Origin: Chara braunii
Lineage: Eukaryota > Streptophyta > Charophyceae > Charales > Characeae
Length of the DNA stretch: 29,977 nucleotides
Reading direction: 5' to 3'
Assembly: GCA_003427395.1 (NCBI GenBank)
Contig: BFEA01000047.1
Location: 363,627-393,603, forward strand
In this document: positions 10,019 to 20,612 of the stretch, one piece after another
Numbering within the stretch: position 1 is the stretch's first letter
Layout of the letters: each line of letters starts with the position of its first letter
Translations under genes and position numbers: made by a program
The notes under the pieces: generated by a model
Told to the model about the DNA's origin: nothing
Seen by the model: only the letters and a program-made list of their open reading frames with translations
The model's database searches: none

Positions 10019-10056
10019 CTGTCTCTTATACACATCTAGATGTGTATAAGAGACAG
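10019..10056. other. Double Tn5 mosaic end: library junction adapter in assembly
   Basis: Positions 10019-10037 are CTGTCTCTTATACACATCT, the 19-bp Tn5 mosaic end, and 10038-10056 are its exact reverse complement. This back-to-back arrangement is the junction adapter of transposase-based mate-pair libraries. A natural Tn5 would have IS50 sequence next to it and none is present. It marks an assembly artefact. Confidence 0.95.
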
Positions 10057-10104
10057 GGGGCTGAGGCTGGGGGAGGGGTGGGAGGGGTGGGAGGCAAGGA
10101 GGTG

Positions 10105-10790
10105 TGAAAATAAGTACCTGATTGCAGATCTATCATTACATTTCCATTTACAGGGTCTGAAAAACCTTGCATACATTGGGAACTAGCTTTGGATGTTCAA
10201 GAGCAAAGATCGGGTTGCATAGCAGGGCGAGGAGATGTGAAAATAAGTACCTGATCACAGATCTGTCATTAGATTCGGATTTGCAGCATCTGAAAAAACT
10301 TGCACGAGTTGGGAATGTGCTTCTGGTGTTCGTAAGCAGAGACCGGAAATGGTTCTAATCTCGGGAGGCTCTTGAATGAAAACTAACGTGGATAATAGCT
10401 TCAGACAAAGGGCACCTCTCTGTAGCTGCATGAGGTCGTAAAGGATAAAAAGCCAACCCTTTTCTCCGTTCAGATCTTGAGTCTTTGAAGAATTTGCCGT
10501 CGGAAATCAGAGTATTAACTCTATGATATCTTAAAGGTCCTAACTTGAGAAACTAATCAAGAACAGCTTCAGAAAGGGCATACCTCCTTTCGATCGAGCT
10601 GTGTGAAACTGGTATGGGATGACAAGCCAACCCTAGTCACTGTTCAAATCTTGAATCCATGAAAATTTCAACATTGCAAACTAAAAAGCTGTTAAGGCTG
10701 TGTGAAATGGTAAAAGATAGAAAGTGACCCTAGTCATCGCTCAGATATTTGATCCTATGAAGATACCACCATTGCAAACAAAAAAGTGAA
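10105..10790 (+). repeat. Diverged tandem repeats in intron 4
   Basis: Two units (about 10105-10230 and 10232-10350) share TGTGAAAATAAGTACCTGAT. Three further units of roughly 110-160 bp (about 10380, 10550 and 10695) share GCTTCAGA..AGGGCA, CAACCCTAGTCA-like and TTGAATCCATGAA-like blocks. All are strongly diverged and non-coding. Confidence 0.6.
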
Positions 10791-11060
10791 TCTCTGCTTT
10801 GCCATCGACAACATTGAGCAAAAGATTTTTATCAACATCAATTCACAAGTACATGACCACTTTTGCCAGGGAAACGGATTTATGTCCCCTACCTTGTTGC
10901 CTAATTACAGATCAACCAGGATATCCACCTTCCTTGACACACAGATATGGCAGTTTAATACCAACCTCATCCAACACCGGCCGGATACATTACGGTTAAG
11001 ACCGCTAAGGTTTCACCTGCCTACAACCGGCAGTCAAAGTATGAAATCCCTTTCAATCCT

Positions 11061-11260
11061 AATCATCATGTTATTGCAGGAGGGCATACAAACAATTAGT
11101 CCCAGACCGCAGAAGTGCAGACAAACCATTAGTCCCAAAATGTTATTGAACGAGGGATACAAACCATTAGCCCCTTTCAAGTACGAAATCTTAGTCATCA
11201 TGTTATTGCAGCAACACTTGAAGCCTGAAAGCAGGAGGGCATATACAAACCATTAGTCCC
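11061..11260 (-). repeat. Decayed repeat containing copies of the exon 4 donor region
   Basis: On the minus strand the motif GGG[AG]CTAAT[GT]GTTTGT occurs at about 11260-11245, 11174-11158, 11136-11121 and 11103-11088. It alternates with CAATAACAT[GT]ATGA blocks. The first copy straddles the inferred end of exon 4. Confidence 0.65.
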
Positions 11261-11368
11261 AGACTGCAGAGGAGAAGGCTTGACTGCAGAATCCTTCTCG
11301 TGTGTGAAGAGCAAGATCACAGTCTCGATGAACTTGACAGCTTGCAGCCTTACCCCTTCAGTCACAGC
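11251..11368 (-). CDS. SYMPK: Symplekin exon 4 (about residues 184-222 plus 1 nt)
   Basis: The acceptor is CTCAG ending at 11369. The frame reads AVTEGVRLQAVKFIETVILL then FTHEKDSAVKPSPLQSGTN. The block GVRLQAVKFIE.VILLFT is a signature of symplekin and corresponds to the helix beginning GVKLxAMKFVE in plants and GIRTHAIKFVE in animals. The 3' edge is the least certain splice site of the gene. I chose G followed by GTTTGT at 11250 because it leaves phase 1, which exon 5 requires. The resulting linker of about 20 residues before exon 5 is low-complexity. The same donor-like motif recurs three more times just downstream in a decayed tandem repeat, so alternative 5' splice sites are possible. 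An alternative phase-1 donor lies further on, near 11219. Confidence 0.82.
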
Positions 11369-11870
11369 CTGAGCCACATCACATACAATTAACAGCAAAC
11401 TTGTAAGCGATATTCATCCTTGAAAACTGCATAACAATACATGTCCGTACTCGTCCTCTCCAACCCATAGGAGTACACTATGTATCTGCACTCAAACGAA
11501 GTCGCCCTAGAATACGACAAAAACAAACACACATGCGTGCCTTCACACAACAGACGAAGGACATGACATTCAGCACATCAGACTGAGGCGGTTGTTGACA
11601 TAAGCCGTGCAAGTCTTGCACTGAAGAATTGGCAACTATCTGTGGCCTTGCATTCTAAAATTAGTTTGCACGTAAGAAAACGAAAGAGCCTCTCAGCGCC
11701 CCCTCTGTTGGTTTAACCAAAAACATCCAACACCTCATGAAATCATACCGTGGCATGAGCAGAACGGGAGCATAGCCCACTGCCTGACGAAGTCTAGCTC
11801 CAGGTTACTGGTAATGAATTTACTGACTTCAACTCAAATATAACCCACGGCTACATTACAGTTTATGCAA

Positions 11871-12160
11871 GAGTAACTCAAGGGCGACTCAAGGGCGACT
11901 CAAGGGCGACTCAAGGGCGACTCGAGGGCGATTGAAGAGTAACTCAATGTAACGCAAAGGAAGCTCGACAGCAACTCATGCATAACCCCGCAACACCTCA
12001 ACAGCGGCTCAAGGTGTGGCTTAGAGGCAGCTGCAGTGGTAGCCCGGGAGCAGCTCGAGGGGAACTCAGCGGTAAACAAAAGGTGGCTCTGGGGTAATGC
12101 AGGGGGAACCTGGGTGACTTAAGGATGACTCAGGAGTAACTTGGGGGCACTCCATGAACT
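11871..12160 (+). repeat. 11-bp minisatellite grading into a degenerate array
   Basis: Units of ACTCAAGGGCG start at 11876, 11887, 11898 and 11909, with ACTCGAGGGCG at 11920. Downstream, related words (GTAACTCA, GACTCAGG, AACTCAGCGG) continue to about 12150 in decayed form. Confidence 0.7.
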
Positions 12161-13720
12161 GAAGTGCTAACTTATCCCAGCAACAGCCCACAGCTCTCCC
12201 TACCAGAGTGTTCAGGATTCCAGAAGACACATCGTGAGGTTCATAAATTGAGGATATGCCCAAATATTAAGAAACGTACAGTTCGTGCCATGATATGCAT
12301 TCTTGGCAAAAGAATCAGCAACGAAGTTGTTAGTCCGTGCTTGGAACAAACAGTGTTACTTGGCTATAGCATGATGTGAGCTCAGCAAGTCACGCATGCC
12401 AACCTTGTTGACTATGGTCACCCAGAGTGTTGGCACCCATTGGGAATAAATCTTTCGAGACAACTGTAACTCCCAGAATCATGCACGCCTGAGGAGCGAT
12501 CACGTCAACTTGCAAGGAATATGAGTGTGAACGATATACAGAAAACCAAGTTGCGAAATCACACAGACGTCCAGGTAGTCGTGTCCAAGCAGAGAGTACA
12601 AAATGCACCGAGAAACCATCCATATAGAGCAATACAATGAAGTAATGAGCCAATGTTCAAGCCCGTAGGCCACACCAACACAGTATCCAAAGTCGCTCCT
12701 CTCTGTCTGGCGCCCAGCGCCCAGCCTACTCTACCCCACTATCCTACCTACAGCTGGTTCACGCAACAGGCTCACTTCGACTCTCGAAGCCCAATACACA
12801 CGACTGTCAACACCATAGCCGACCTCTCTTCATGTACCAGGTACGTATCTCGTCACCCTCAGTCAGACCTTGATTACCCCACACTCGCCTCCTTCCCTGA
12901 AGACCACCCGATCGCCCACATTACCCCCTGGCGCCCAACAGCCCGGCTATGGCTGCCTGCACCCCGCTGCCCTGCAGCGCCCCACTTCACCGCTATGCGC
13001 CCTGTCAGCGCCCTTGGCCGCAGCGCAGCATCAAGCGATAGCGCAGCAGCACTTCCGCATTGCCTGCACTGGCCAGCATGCCTGGCTTGGGATGCCTCAC
13101 TTCTTTTATGGAAGTGGCAGCCTCCTGGATGCTGTGTGCGGCCTGGCTGGAAGCTTCCAGTAGCTTCCGGTTGGGCCTCAGACCCTGCGCCCAGGCCCGA
13201 GACTACAGTTGAGGTCCTGGGCCTTTTTCAGTTGGGCACGGCCTGAGTCTCCGGACTTGGGCTGTTTGCTGCATCTGTGCGGGGCTCCCAGGTAGGTGCG
13301 TCGGCAGTACTGCTTTTCCAAAGGCCGATGGCCTGCTTCCCAATGTATCGGCCCTGCTTTGTGTGTATGTGCCCAGGCGCAACTGTCAAGGCCTGGGCCA
13401 ACTGTACGACGCAGCTTAATGAGGCTCACGCGTCTACCCAACCAACTGGCGTGCTGCGAGAGCCTGAATACCCACATATGGAAATGTCGAAATTTGGCCT
13501 TTGACTAATATTCAGGCCCGCCTTCACTTAGGGCGGACACTCGGCTTGCTGGGGTCTTAGCCCAGAACATGTGATGTCTGATAGGGCCCCTTGAGGGCTC
13601 GTTCCTCACAAACTGTAAAACACTGACAAAAAAGAAAAGCAACATGCTCCAAATCAAGTGGAAGCTAGACACTCCTCGTAAGAGAGAAAGGGTGAGAGGG
13701 AGAGGAGAGAGAGAAAATTC

Positions 13721-13795
<75 letters not shown>

Positions 13796-13997
13796 NNNNN
13801 NNNNNNNNNNNNNNNNNNNNNNNNNNNNNNNNNNNNNNNNNNNNNNNNNNNNNNNNNNNNNNNNNNNNNNNNNNNNNNNNNNNNNNNNNNNNNNNNNNNN
13901 NNNNNNNNNNNNNNNNNNNNNNNNNNNNNNNNNNNNNNNNNNNNNNNNNNNNNNNNNNNNNNNNNNNNNNNNNNNNNNNNNNNNNNNNNNNNNNNNN
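13796..13997. other. Assembly gap (202 N) inside microsatellite
   Basis: The gap lies between a (CT)n tract (about 13723-13795) and a (CA)n tract (13998-14032). The true length is unknown. Single N bases also occur at 3665, 5517, 25445 and 25456. Confidence 0.98.
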
Positions 13998-14035
<38 letters not shown>

Positions 14036-14089
14036 TGTGCATATATTCTGTTCGCATGTAAGCAGGTGATACTGTCCATCATGGACACT

Positions 14090-14163
<74 letters not shown>

Positions 14164-14936
14164 GTACTAGCGACCTATTTTCTCTTTTTGTGGTTGGATA
14201 TTTCTTGTTGGTTTTGTTGATTATACACGGCCTAATTCTTTGCCCTGCTTTAGAGCATGGGCTCTTTGGATGTTTACGGGTGGCCACGAGTTCTCTTTGG
14301 GGGGAATGTATGTTTTGTGGGCCAGCGTGGAAGGCTTTCCCAGTTTTTTCGGACCCTTAGCAGGGGGGGTCAGTGCGTTCTTGCTGGAGGAGTCTTCCGT
14401 CTTAGGTAAGTTGTCTCTTATCTTCTTGCTCCTCTTTGGCAAAGACGCGAGTGTGTAGCTTGAGATGATTGTCGGGAATGCCAATGCTGTTATATTTGTT
14501 TGTTTTTGGTAAACGAGGTTTTGGTTTTGTGGGCCAATGTGGAAGGCTCTCCAAGTTGTTTCGGACCTTTGAGGGGGTCGGGTTGGTGCCTTCTTGCTGG
14601 AGTAGCCTTCTGTCTTAGGTAAGTTGCCTCGCCTTCTGCCCTCATCCCCTTATGGTTTAAAATACACATGTATACATATGTGCAAGTGTGCCGCTTTGGC
14701 AGCAGACGGATGTGTGGGCACTTGGCGCTGAACCGCACAAACCTGGCCAGCCTTGCATTTTCTATTATATTACCTATCTATACTTTTTCGTTATGGATGG
14801 CTTGTCAAGGGAATGACAGAGAGAATCTAGGGTCTTTAAAACAACACACTCACACTTGTGTGCGTATATTCTGTTCGCATGCAAGCAGGTGGTACTGTCC
14901 ATCATGGACACTGCAATCTCTCTCTCTCTCTCTCCC

Positions 14937-14980
<44 letters not shown>

Positions 14981-15017
14981 GTGTAAGCAGGTGATACTGT
15001 CCATCATGGACACTGCA
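13998..15017. repeat. Compound (CT)n/(CA)n array with a repeated palindromic spacer
   Basis: The (CT)n(CA)n tracts at 14095-14161 and 14918-14976 are each next to the same about 60-bp spacer (14031-14094, 14852-14916, and truncated at 14977-15017). The spacer contains TGTCCATCATGGACA, a perfect 7-bp inverted repeat around one base. Confidence 0.8.
14285..14650 (+). repeat. Diverged direct duplication
   Basis: The two units (about 14310-14410 and 14525-14625) share GTGGGCCA..GTGGAAGGCT, then TTCTTGCTGGAG and GTCTTAGGTAAGTTG. They lie between the microsatellite blocks and carry no gene. Confidence 0.6.
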
Positions 15018-15388
15018 AACTATGTCAAGTATGCCAGACAAAAGGTATGTTTGAGCTGTGGAGTGGCACAACTGACAACGGGCCAAAACCAATATTCAGT
15101 GGTCACGACCGACTCATCTCCTTATGACCCACCCACCCACCCACCCAACCTTGTGCCCCATACATTCATCCACGTTTTCAATGCCCTTTACCCCTCCGCA
15201 ACCTCCGTACCATGCACATTTATATTTTGTTCCAAGAGATCATCAATGAACACCTTGTCCCTAACAAGACATGCATTCTGATCACGTTAACAAATCCCCC
15301 ATTCAGTCCCTTCAAGAGCAGCAGCTATGGAGAGAATCTGTAACCAACACGAAGGTGGAAACCCAGTAACAAAACGACTTGCACATAC

Positions 15389-15481
15389 CTTCTGAAGAAT
15401 GTTTGATGCCTCGTTCTTCAAAGAAACCAAATATCCCCAACCATCGACAAGGCTCTTGTCCAGCTCCCGGCCACCATAAGC
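15389..15481 (-). CDS. SYMPK: Symplekin exon 3 (31 residues, about 153-183)
   Basis: This exon is too short for ordinary ORF calling. Its acceptor is AACAG ending at 15482 and its donor is AAG followed by GTATGT at 15388, close to consensus. The 93 nt encode 31 residues, with AYGGRELDKSLVDGWGYLVS followed by LKNEASNILQK. This lines up with the symplekin segment between the second and third HEAT repeats, where a conserved Trp-x-hydrophobic motif (here WGYLVSLKNE) follows a helix of the form ELxxxLxxxW. The exon is phase 0 at both ends, matching exon 2 upstream and exon 4 downstream, and upstream in frame there is a stop within the intron. The length, phase, position and Trp motif together make the call firm even though the exon is small. 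Confidence 0.82.
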
Positions 15482-16594
15482 CTGTTCTCAAAGCACAGGC
15501 AAAATGTGGTGAAATTACCAACCGTGTCCATTTGCTCACACTACCCGCACGCTTGGGATACATTTTCACGTTCAGATCATCATCACCCCCTTACCACCAC
15601 CAGAGCTGGATTGTTTAGGAATGGCTTCTGCTTGGGAAACCTGGCTTCCTCACCCTTTGACTTAGCTCCCCCACTCTCTGACACAGATTTTCACGAAGAG
15701 AGAACACCATCCATACTCCCCAAATAAATCCAAAGCAAGAGCAAGCAGACACATTTTCCTGACGTCAGGTTCGGCTTGGTTTATGGAAGGCCCATCTTAA
15801 CCAACCCACAACTGACCACCATGGTTATCAACTGCCCTACACAGGAAGGCTGGTAAATGTTATCCCCTCTCCTGTCCGATTCGCAGACACCTGACCTCAA
15901 TTAAAAACTGCAATAAACAGTATGGATGCCATGGTTGTCAGCTGCCCTAAGCAGCTACGCTGACGTGATCCTTGTCCCAAGTCCGCCACAATTGTTAGCG
16001 TGTAAGAAGCAAGACCCGCATAGGGTGGCAAGAGCTGTGCAGAGCAGTGCTGAGAATAGATGGCAGAGGGCATGGCCTCTCCACAACCAGATTTCCGGAA
16101 GTGCCAGCCTAAGCCAGATGTCTTGTTACAGCTTTGCTTGCAAAAAAGAAAAAGAGGGTTTGACACCCTTTCCCTCTTTGCAGGAACCTGTGCGGCTGCT
16201 TTCAAAACATGTGCGTATCATGCATGCACCTGCGTAAAGCGCATGCACAAAGGACATGAGGGGAGGTAAGGTGATTGGTATCAGTCAGCTGACAAAAAAT
16301 TGTGCCAGCCAGTAGCCTTACCTTTGCAACCTGACCAACATGTGCTACACTTCGGAACATTTCGCATGGCGGAGCTTAGGAGAAGTCCCAGAATGCTGGC
16401 AGGACATGCAAAATATCCAGGTCTGCACATTCTGGTCGCTCCGTGGCACCACCACTCCCCTAAAAGTGCTCCAAAGGTTTTGTTTTGGCTTCTTTTTTGG
16501 AGGCTTCTGAAGTTGCAGGCCTGGCAATCAGTACCAATGACCCTGAATCTCCCCATGCCAGCCTGTGGCTTTCCAGGGTGGCAACCAGTATCGG

Positions 16595-17201
16595 CAGGCC
16601 CAAAAAAAGTGGCACAGGCCAGTATTTCTTTTGGCTTACATGCAGGCACCACCTTCGAAAAAAATGCACTGGTGGCACCGACCACTGGATACAAAGCCAC
16701 TGGCTCACGCCCTAGGAGGGCTCTGCCCGTGAGGGGACTTCAGTCATGCTATCTATGACAAACCCAAAGTGTATGTTAGCTTGGGTTTCGTTGTTAGAGT
16801 TTTCACTCCAATAGGTAGTTCTGACCCTGATCGACTTCGAGTGTCGAAGTTTTTACTTTTCAATCATCCTTCAATTTCATGAATTGTATGTTTTATTTTG
16901 TTAGCACCAACAAAGGTGGTTAACGGGAGCCCCTACTTTTCAGCTCTTGGGTTGACGGGTGCAAAACTGAATTAGGCTTCCAGGCCCGAAAAAAGTGGCA
17001 CAGGCCAGCATTTCTTTTGGCTTACTTGCAGGCACCAACTTCGAACAAAATGCACTGGGTGGCACTCACCACTGGGTACAAAGCTACTGGCTCACGTCCT
17101 AGTAGGGCTCTGCCTGGGCGGGGACTTCAGTCGTGCTCTCTATGACAACCCCCCAGTACATGTTAGCTTGGGTTTCATTGTTAGAGTTTTCACTCTGATA
17201 G
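16595..17201 (+). repeat. Pair of about 220-bp direct repeats
   Basis: Positions 16595-16813 and 16981-17201 both start CAGGCCC.AAAAAAGTGGCAC and end at GTTAGAGTTTTCACTC. They are separated by 167 bp that includes the perfect hairpin CTTCGAGTGTCGAAG. Divergence is moderate. Confidence 0.75.
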
Positions 17202-17812
17202 CTCTGTCAGTACAGTTGGGGACTGTTGGGGTCCTTTTTAAGGTAGAGTTTGCGGCCCAAGTGGCATCATGGGAGGGGGAACAATGGTCATCTCAAATTG
17301 TTTTTATCCTTCAGGACATCCAATACAATTGGAATGATAAATTTTAGAAATTACAAAAAAGAGAAGTTGATTATTTCCTCACACGTTTCTTATTATTCTC
17401 TCAGGGTCTGTCATAACCTAGGCCCGTTTTGGATCTTCCATCCGTGACGTATAATGCAGTCACTGCTAGTCGAGCAAAAGCATGAAAGAAGGGACAGCAG
17501 GCCAGGTCACCACTTAATATAGCATGTGACTGTGAGAATGTGATGGTTGCTGCATTGACTTCTTTGTTCCTGTTACACCGCACCAAATGCTGACTTGGAC
17601 ACCATTGCAGGCATGGAGGACAGCGTAATGGCTGCAGGGAGCTGACAGACCATCAATACAAGGCTCGCTGCCGGTAAGGGCTTTCCTTCTGCCCCTGGAT
17701 AGGGGAGGTGATGGATGCTATCTGTGAATCCGCTCCTTACTTTCTTCTTTTCCTTTTAGACTTGATTTGAATAAATCCATATGCAGGTGATTTCGTCCTT
17801 TCAAGTCGCAAC

Positions 17813-17814
<2 letters not shown>

Positions 17815-17848
<34 letters not shown>
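17815..17848 (+). repeat. (GA)n microsatellite
   Basis: This is a near-perfect GA run in intron 2. Shorter GA runs occur near 22090 and 23315. Confidence 0.9.
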
Positions 17849-17852
<4 letters not shown>

Positions 17853-17904
17853 GATTAAGCTTAAGGTCATACTCGTGCAATAAATCGCAGTTTCCCAGTG
17901 GGGC

Positions 17905-18945
17905 TGTACACTAACTGTTTGGCTTTGTAGTTCGTTTTCTTGTTTTGAGCCTTGCGGGACTTTATCCCGTGACCCGTAACTCGTGTGTTTTGTTTGTGAG
18001 TGCTGCACCCTATGGGACTTGATCCCTGAGTCTGTCACTAGTAGTCTCTGTTTGGTAGCCTTAGGCCATTCCGCCTGTTCCTTTTGCCTTGTCATAGGTC
18101 TAGGTCCCCTTTTGCCCCTGTTTCCATAGAGATGCAGATGAGTATTGGGTTGTTACCTTTGGAGTCCGTCGTAGGTCTAGGCAGAGGGTAGAAGTAGCGG
18201 ACAGGGAATTTGGCTTTGGTCTTTTCACGTTTTTTGTTGGCTGGGGAAACTCTGCCCGTCCGTTGTTGGAGCGCTGCTGCTCTATTTTGGGCGAGGTCAT
18301 CTTCTTCCTCGAAGCCCAGCCATAGCTGGGGTTTGGAAATGAAGTTGAAGATGGCACTGCTGCTATTTCGCAGCTCTGCATGAGAGCTTCCACAGGACTG
18401 TGTTGTTGGGTTTGGGTGCTGCCATCTTCCACTTGGCAGCCATATCTGCGGTTCCTCCTCTCAAGGAACTTTGTCTTCTTCGAAGTGCTGGATCGGTTGT
18501 CTCCTTCTTCATCAGGACTTCCAGCGCTGCACTTCTGTGCGGGTGCTGAGCTGGTGCTGTTATCATTAGGGTTGCTGGTTCAGATTGGCACGTTGTGACA
18601 GCTGTGGGGTTACTGCTGCGAAGGCAGCCATAGCCAGGGATATGAGATGGCGAGGAGGAAGAAGAAGACTCCTGCATACTTCGTTGAGCACTTGTTTCCG
18701 GTTGTTCGGGGTTGTAAACGCGGTTGTGATTCTTGGAACAAGTACTCTGGATTGATTGGAGGAGGACGAGGGATTGCAGAATTGAAATTCGTTTTTCAAT
18801 TCTCTGTGTGTTTTGAGCTTCCGCTGTGCATATCTTCTCTCCGGTTTTGTGTGGATTTGCCTCCTTCGAGTCTACTCTGCAATTACATGCGTGTATGGGA
18901 ACGTGTGAATTCGCTGCGGCTTGAAGTTCAATCGGGTACATAACA
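17905..18945 (+). mobile_element. LTR-like element, copy B (possible solo LTR)
   Basis: This is a 1041-bp diverged relative of copy A with the same TGTACACTAAC start and CATAACA end and the same block order. Internal sequence is only patchily alignable by eye, so this is an old family or two subfamilies. It lies in symplekin intron 2. No target-site duplication is visible. Confidence 0.45.
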
Positions 18946-19491
18946 CTTGGCTAAGCCTGTGAGCTTTGCGTGGTGCCCCTATTAAGTTGGACATAAAAAT
19001 AAAAATAATAATTAAAAAGAAAAACATAAACGATCCACTAGAGATAACTGCTTCAACATTCCTACTTAATGGACACCCCAATTTGCATGTGACGTGAGCA
19101 GCTCAGAGCCCCCTATGTTTCAGTTGGTCCTCCGGAAAGGCCAATCTGGCAGCTAGAGTTCATTCTTCCATCTCCAGAAACTGGTGCAGGTCCTCAGGCT
19201 GGTCGCAAAATGGAGTGGTGTTTTTTTTAGTTACAAAGAATTGTGGCCGCGTCCCCCTCTCCCCCCCCCCCTTGCAACCCCATCTTGGATTGGCGCACCA
19301 GTGTATGCAAATCATAGACTCTTTGAAGAGAATTGTCTAATGAGTTAGGCGTTGTAATAATAACAACAAAAAAATAGGGCCATTGATTGCACACACTTTC
19401 ACTGACTGATTCTGTGAAACTGCTCCACAAGGCACATCCTCGCACTTGCATTCAGGTAAAGGTTCTTGCAAGAAAGAATCATCCACCCCAC

Positions 19492-19651
19492 CTGGAGAAC
19501 CAGCTGCACCAGTGTGCTTCGGAAAACCGTCGCCGCAGCCATAAGCGCTCGCTTTGCAACAGCTGGCACGCTATCACATACGAGGACAAGGAGTGCAGGT
19601 GCAAGCATCGGCAAGAGCCAATGATGGCTTTGGCAAATCTCTTCCACAAAC
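19492..19651 (-). CDS. SYMPK: Symplekin exon 2 (HEAT repeat, about residues 99-152)
   Basis: The acceptor is TGCAG ending at 19652 and the exon starts with G, which completes the Glu codon left open by exon 1. The frame then reads FVEEICQSHHWLLPM, LAPALLVLVCDSVPAVAKRA and LMAAATVFRSTLVQLVLQ. This corresponds to the symplekin block in which a leucine-rich helix is followed by a 'VAxxAxxxxxxLFRxTL'-type helix; the plant and animal families share this pattern. The exon is 160 nt (1 + 159) and ends in phase 0 at CAG followed by GTGGGG. That donor is weaker than the others; I chose it because it leaves exon 3 in frame. The longer open frame that continues past the donor adds residues unlike the family. 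Confidence 0.88.
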
Positions 19652-19756
19652 CTGCACCCGTCAATGAAGGTCAATCATTAATGCTACCAATCATCAAGCA
19701 GAAGAGTTTCATGCAAAGAAGGATTTTTCATAAGCCCGAAGATGTAATGGAGAATT

Positions 19757-19778
19757 GGGGGGGGGGGGGGGGGGGGGG
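19757..19778 (+). repeat. Homopolymer run of 22 G
   Basis: A G-run lies just upstream (in host-gene sense, as poly-C) of exon 2. A similar run of about 16 G is at 28117-28132, and two C-runs lie at 21800-21830. The lengths may be unreliable in the assembly. Confidence 0.85.
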
Positions 19779-20534
19779 AAGTCAAGACGCCCTACAGGCT
19801 GTCCAATCTCCGGAATTGGCACTTTGACCGCACCACTGAACCCACACAAATAGTACGATCCTCAGAGGTTACTCAAACAGAGGGATTCAATTTGGCAATT
19901 GTGCTTTGCGGGGTGAGATGCTCAAAACGGATAAACAATAAAAGACCAATGCAAAGTTGCAAACATAGAAATCCAAAAGAACAATACTTCTACCAATCAA
20001 GATAAGGTCATGGACCTACTCATCAGAGCGCAGAAACCGGCATGATGCAGTAGACATTACATGGTATGGCCCTCCACAAGGACGAAAATTGGCTGCTTCC
20101 TCTCTCGTTTGTCATCAATGGCAGGCTGTACCAGAAGCTGGGGCTGTCCCCAGCTCCATCAAGCACATGGTAGCAACAAATACTCCAGTCCTCCATTATC
20201 AGGACAATCCGTGACGGCCAATTTTCCATAGTTGTGATTCACATGTGATCACTACCTTTCAAACCTGGGACCAATCCAATCAGAGCAATGACTGTCACCG
20301 GCCAACGGTCTCAGCGGCCATGAAAATCATTGGCAACACAATGGCCTGGCCAATTACCTTGCCATGCACTGTGTGCTTACTAACAGTAATGTTTGCGCAC
20401 CACTCAGCAGCCACATTTGCTGGGTGACTCACTGCATAACCCACCAAACACGTCTTCACTGTGACCTATTTCGGAGTACGGACTCCATTTCTTCTTATGA
20501 CAGTGAGGCTGATGATATAAGGTGGTGGGCACCC

Positions 20535-20612
20535 CCATGAATGCGGCATTTGGCGGAAAGCCAGAAATGAAGCCCCGGACGGGGCGTTTGGCGGCAGCCA
20601 CAAACGAAGCCC
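20535..20612 (+). repeat. Short diverged tandem duplication
   Basis: The element [CT]TTGGCGG..AGCCA.AAA.GAAGCCCCGG occurs twice, about 40 bp apart. Confidence 0.55.

Larger units (their letters stand above)
9232..11250 (-). other. Symplekin intron 4 (2019 bp)
   Basis: The intron contains decayed tandem repeats immediately after exon 4 (11061-11260), a further set of diverged tandem units (10105-10790), and the double Tn5 mosaic end at 10019-10056. The stretch 9240-10015 has no recognisable gene. Because an adapter lies inside, the real length of this intron is uncertain. Confidence 0.7.
11369..15388 (-). other. Symplekin intron 3 (4020 bp)
   Basis: The intron contains the (CT)n/(CA)n microsatellite array with an assembly gap, a diverged duplication at 14285-14650, and an 11-bp minisatellite decaying into a longer degenerate array (11871-12160). 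From 12170 to 13640 there is GC-richer DNA with the longest open frame of the window (plus strand, 197 codons, Pro/Ala/His-rich), which I do not regard as a gene. From 15020 to 15388 nothing is recognisable. Confidence 0.75.
15482..19491 (-). other. Symplekin intron 2 (4010 bp)
   Basis: This intron contains one LTR-like element (17905-18945), a (GA)n microsatellite at about 17815-17848, and a pair of 220-bp direct repeats (16595-16813, 16981-17201). The stretch 15500-16590 has only weak open frames without family resemblance. Between 17205 and 17815 and from 18950 to 19390 I see nothing identifiable. Confidence 0.75.

Noticed and set aside
10019-10056. Natural Tn5 or IS50 insertion
   Set aside because: Two 19-bp ends back to back with no IS50 sequence and no 9-bp target duplication match a library adapter.
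12653-13246. Longest open frame of the window (197 codons, plus strand)
   Set aside because: Composition is Pro/Ala/His-rich without a family pattern, it overlaps other long frames in GC-rich DNA, and it lies inside intron 3.
13505-14157. Four long frames with Ser-Leu, Glu-Arg or Cys-Val repeats
   Set aside because: They run through dinucleotide repeats and 202 undetermined bases.
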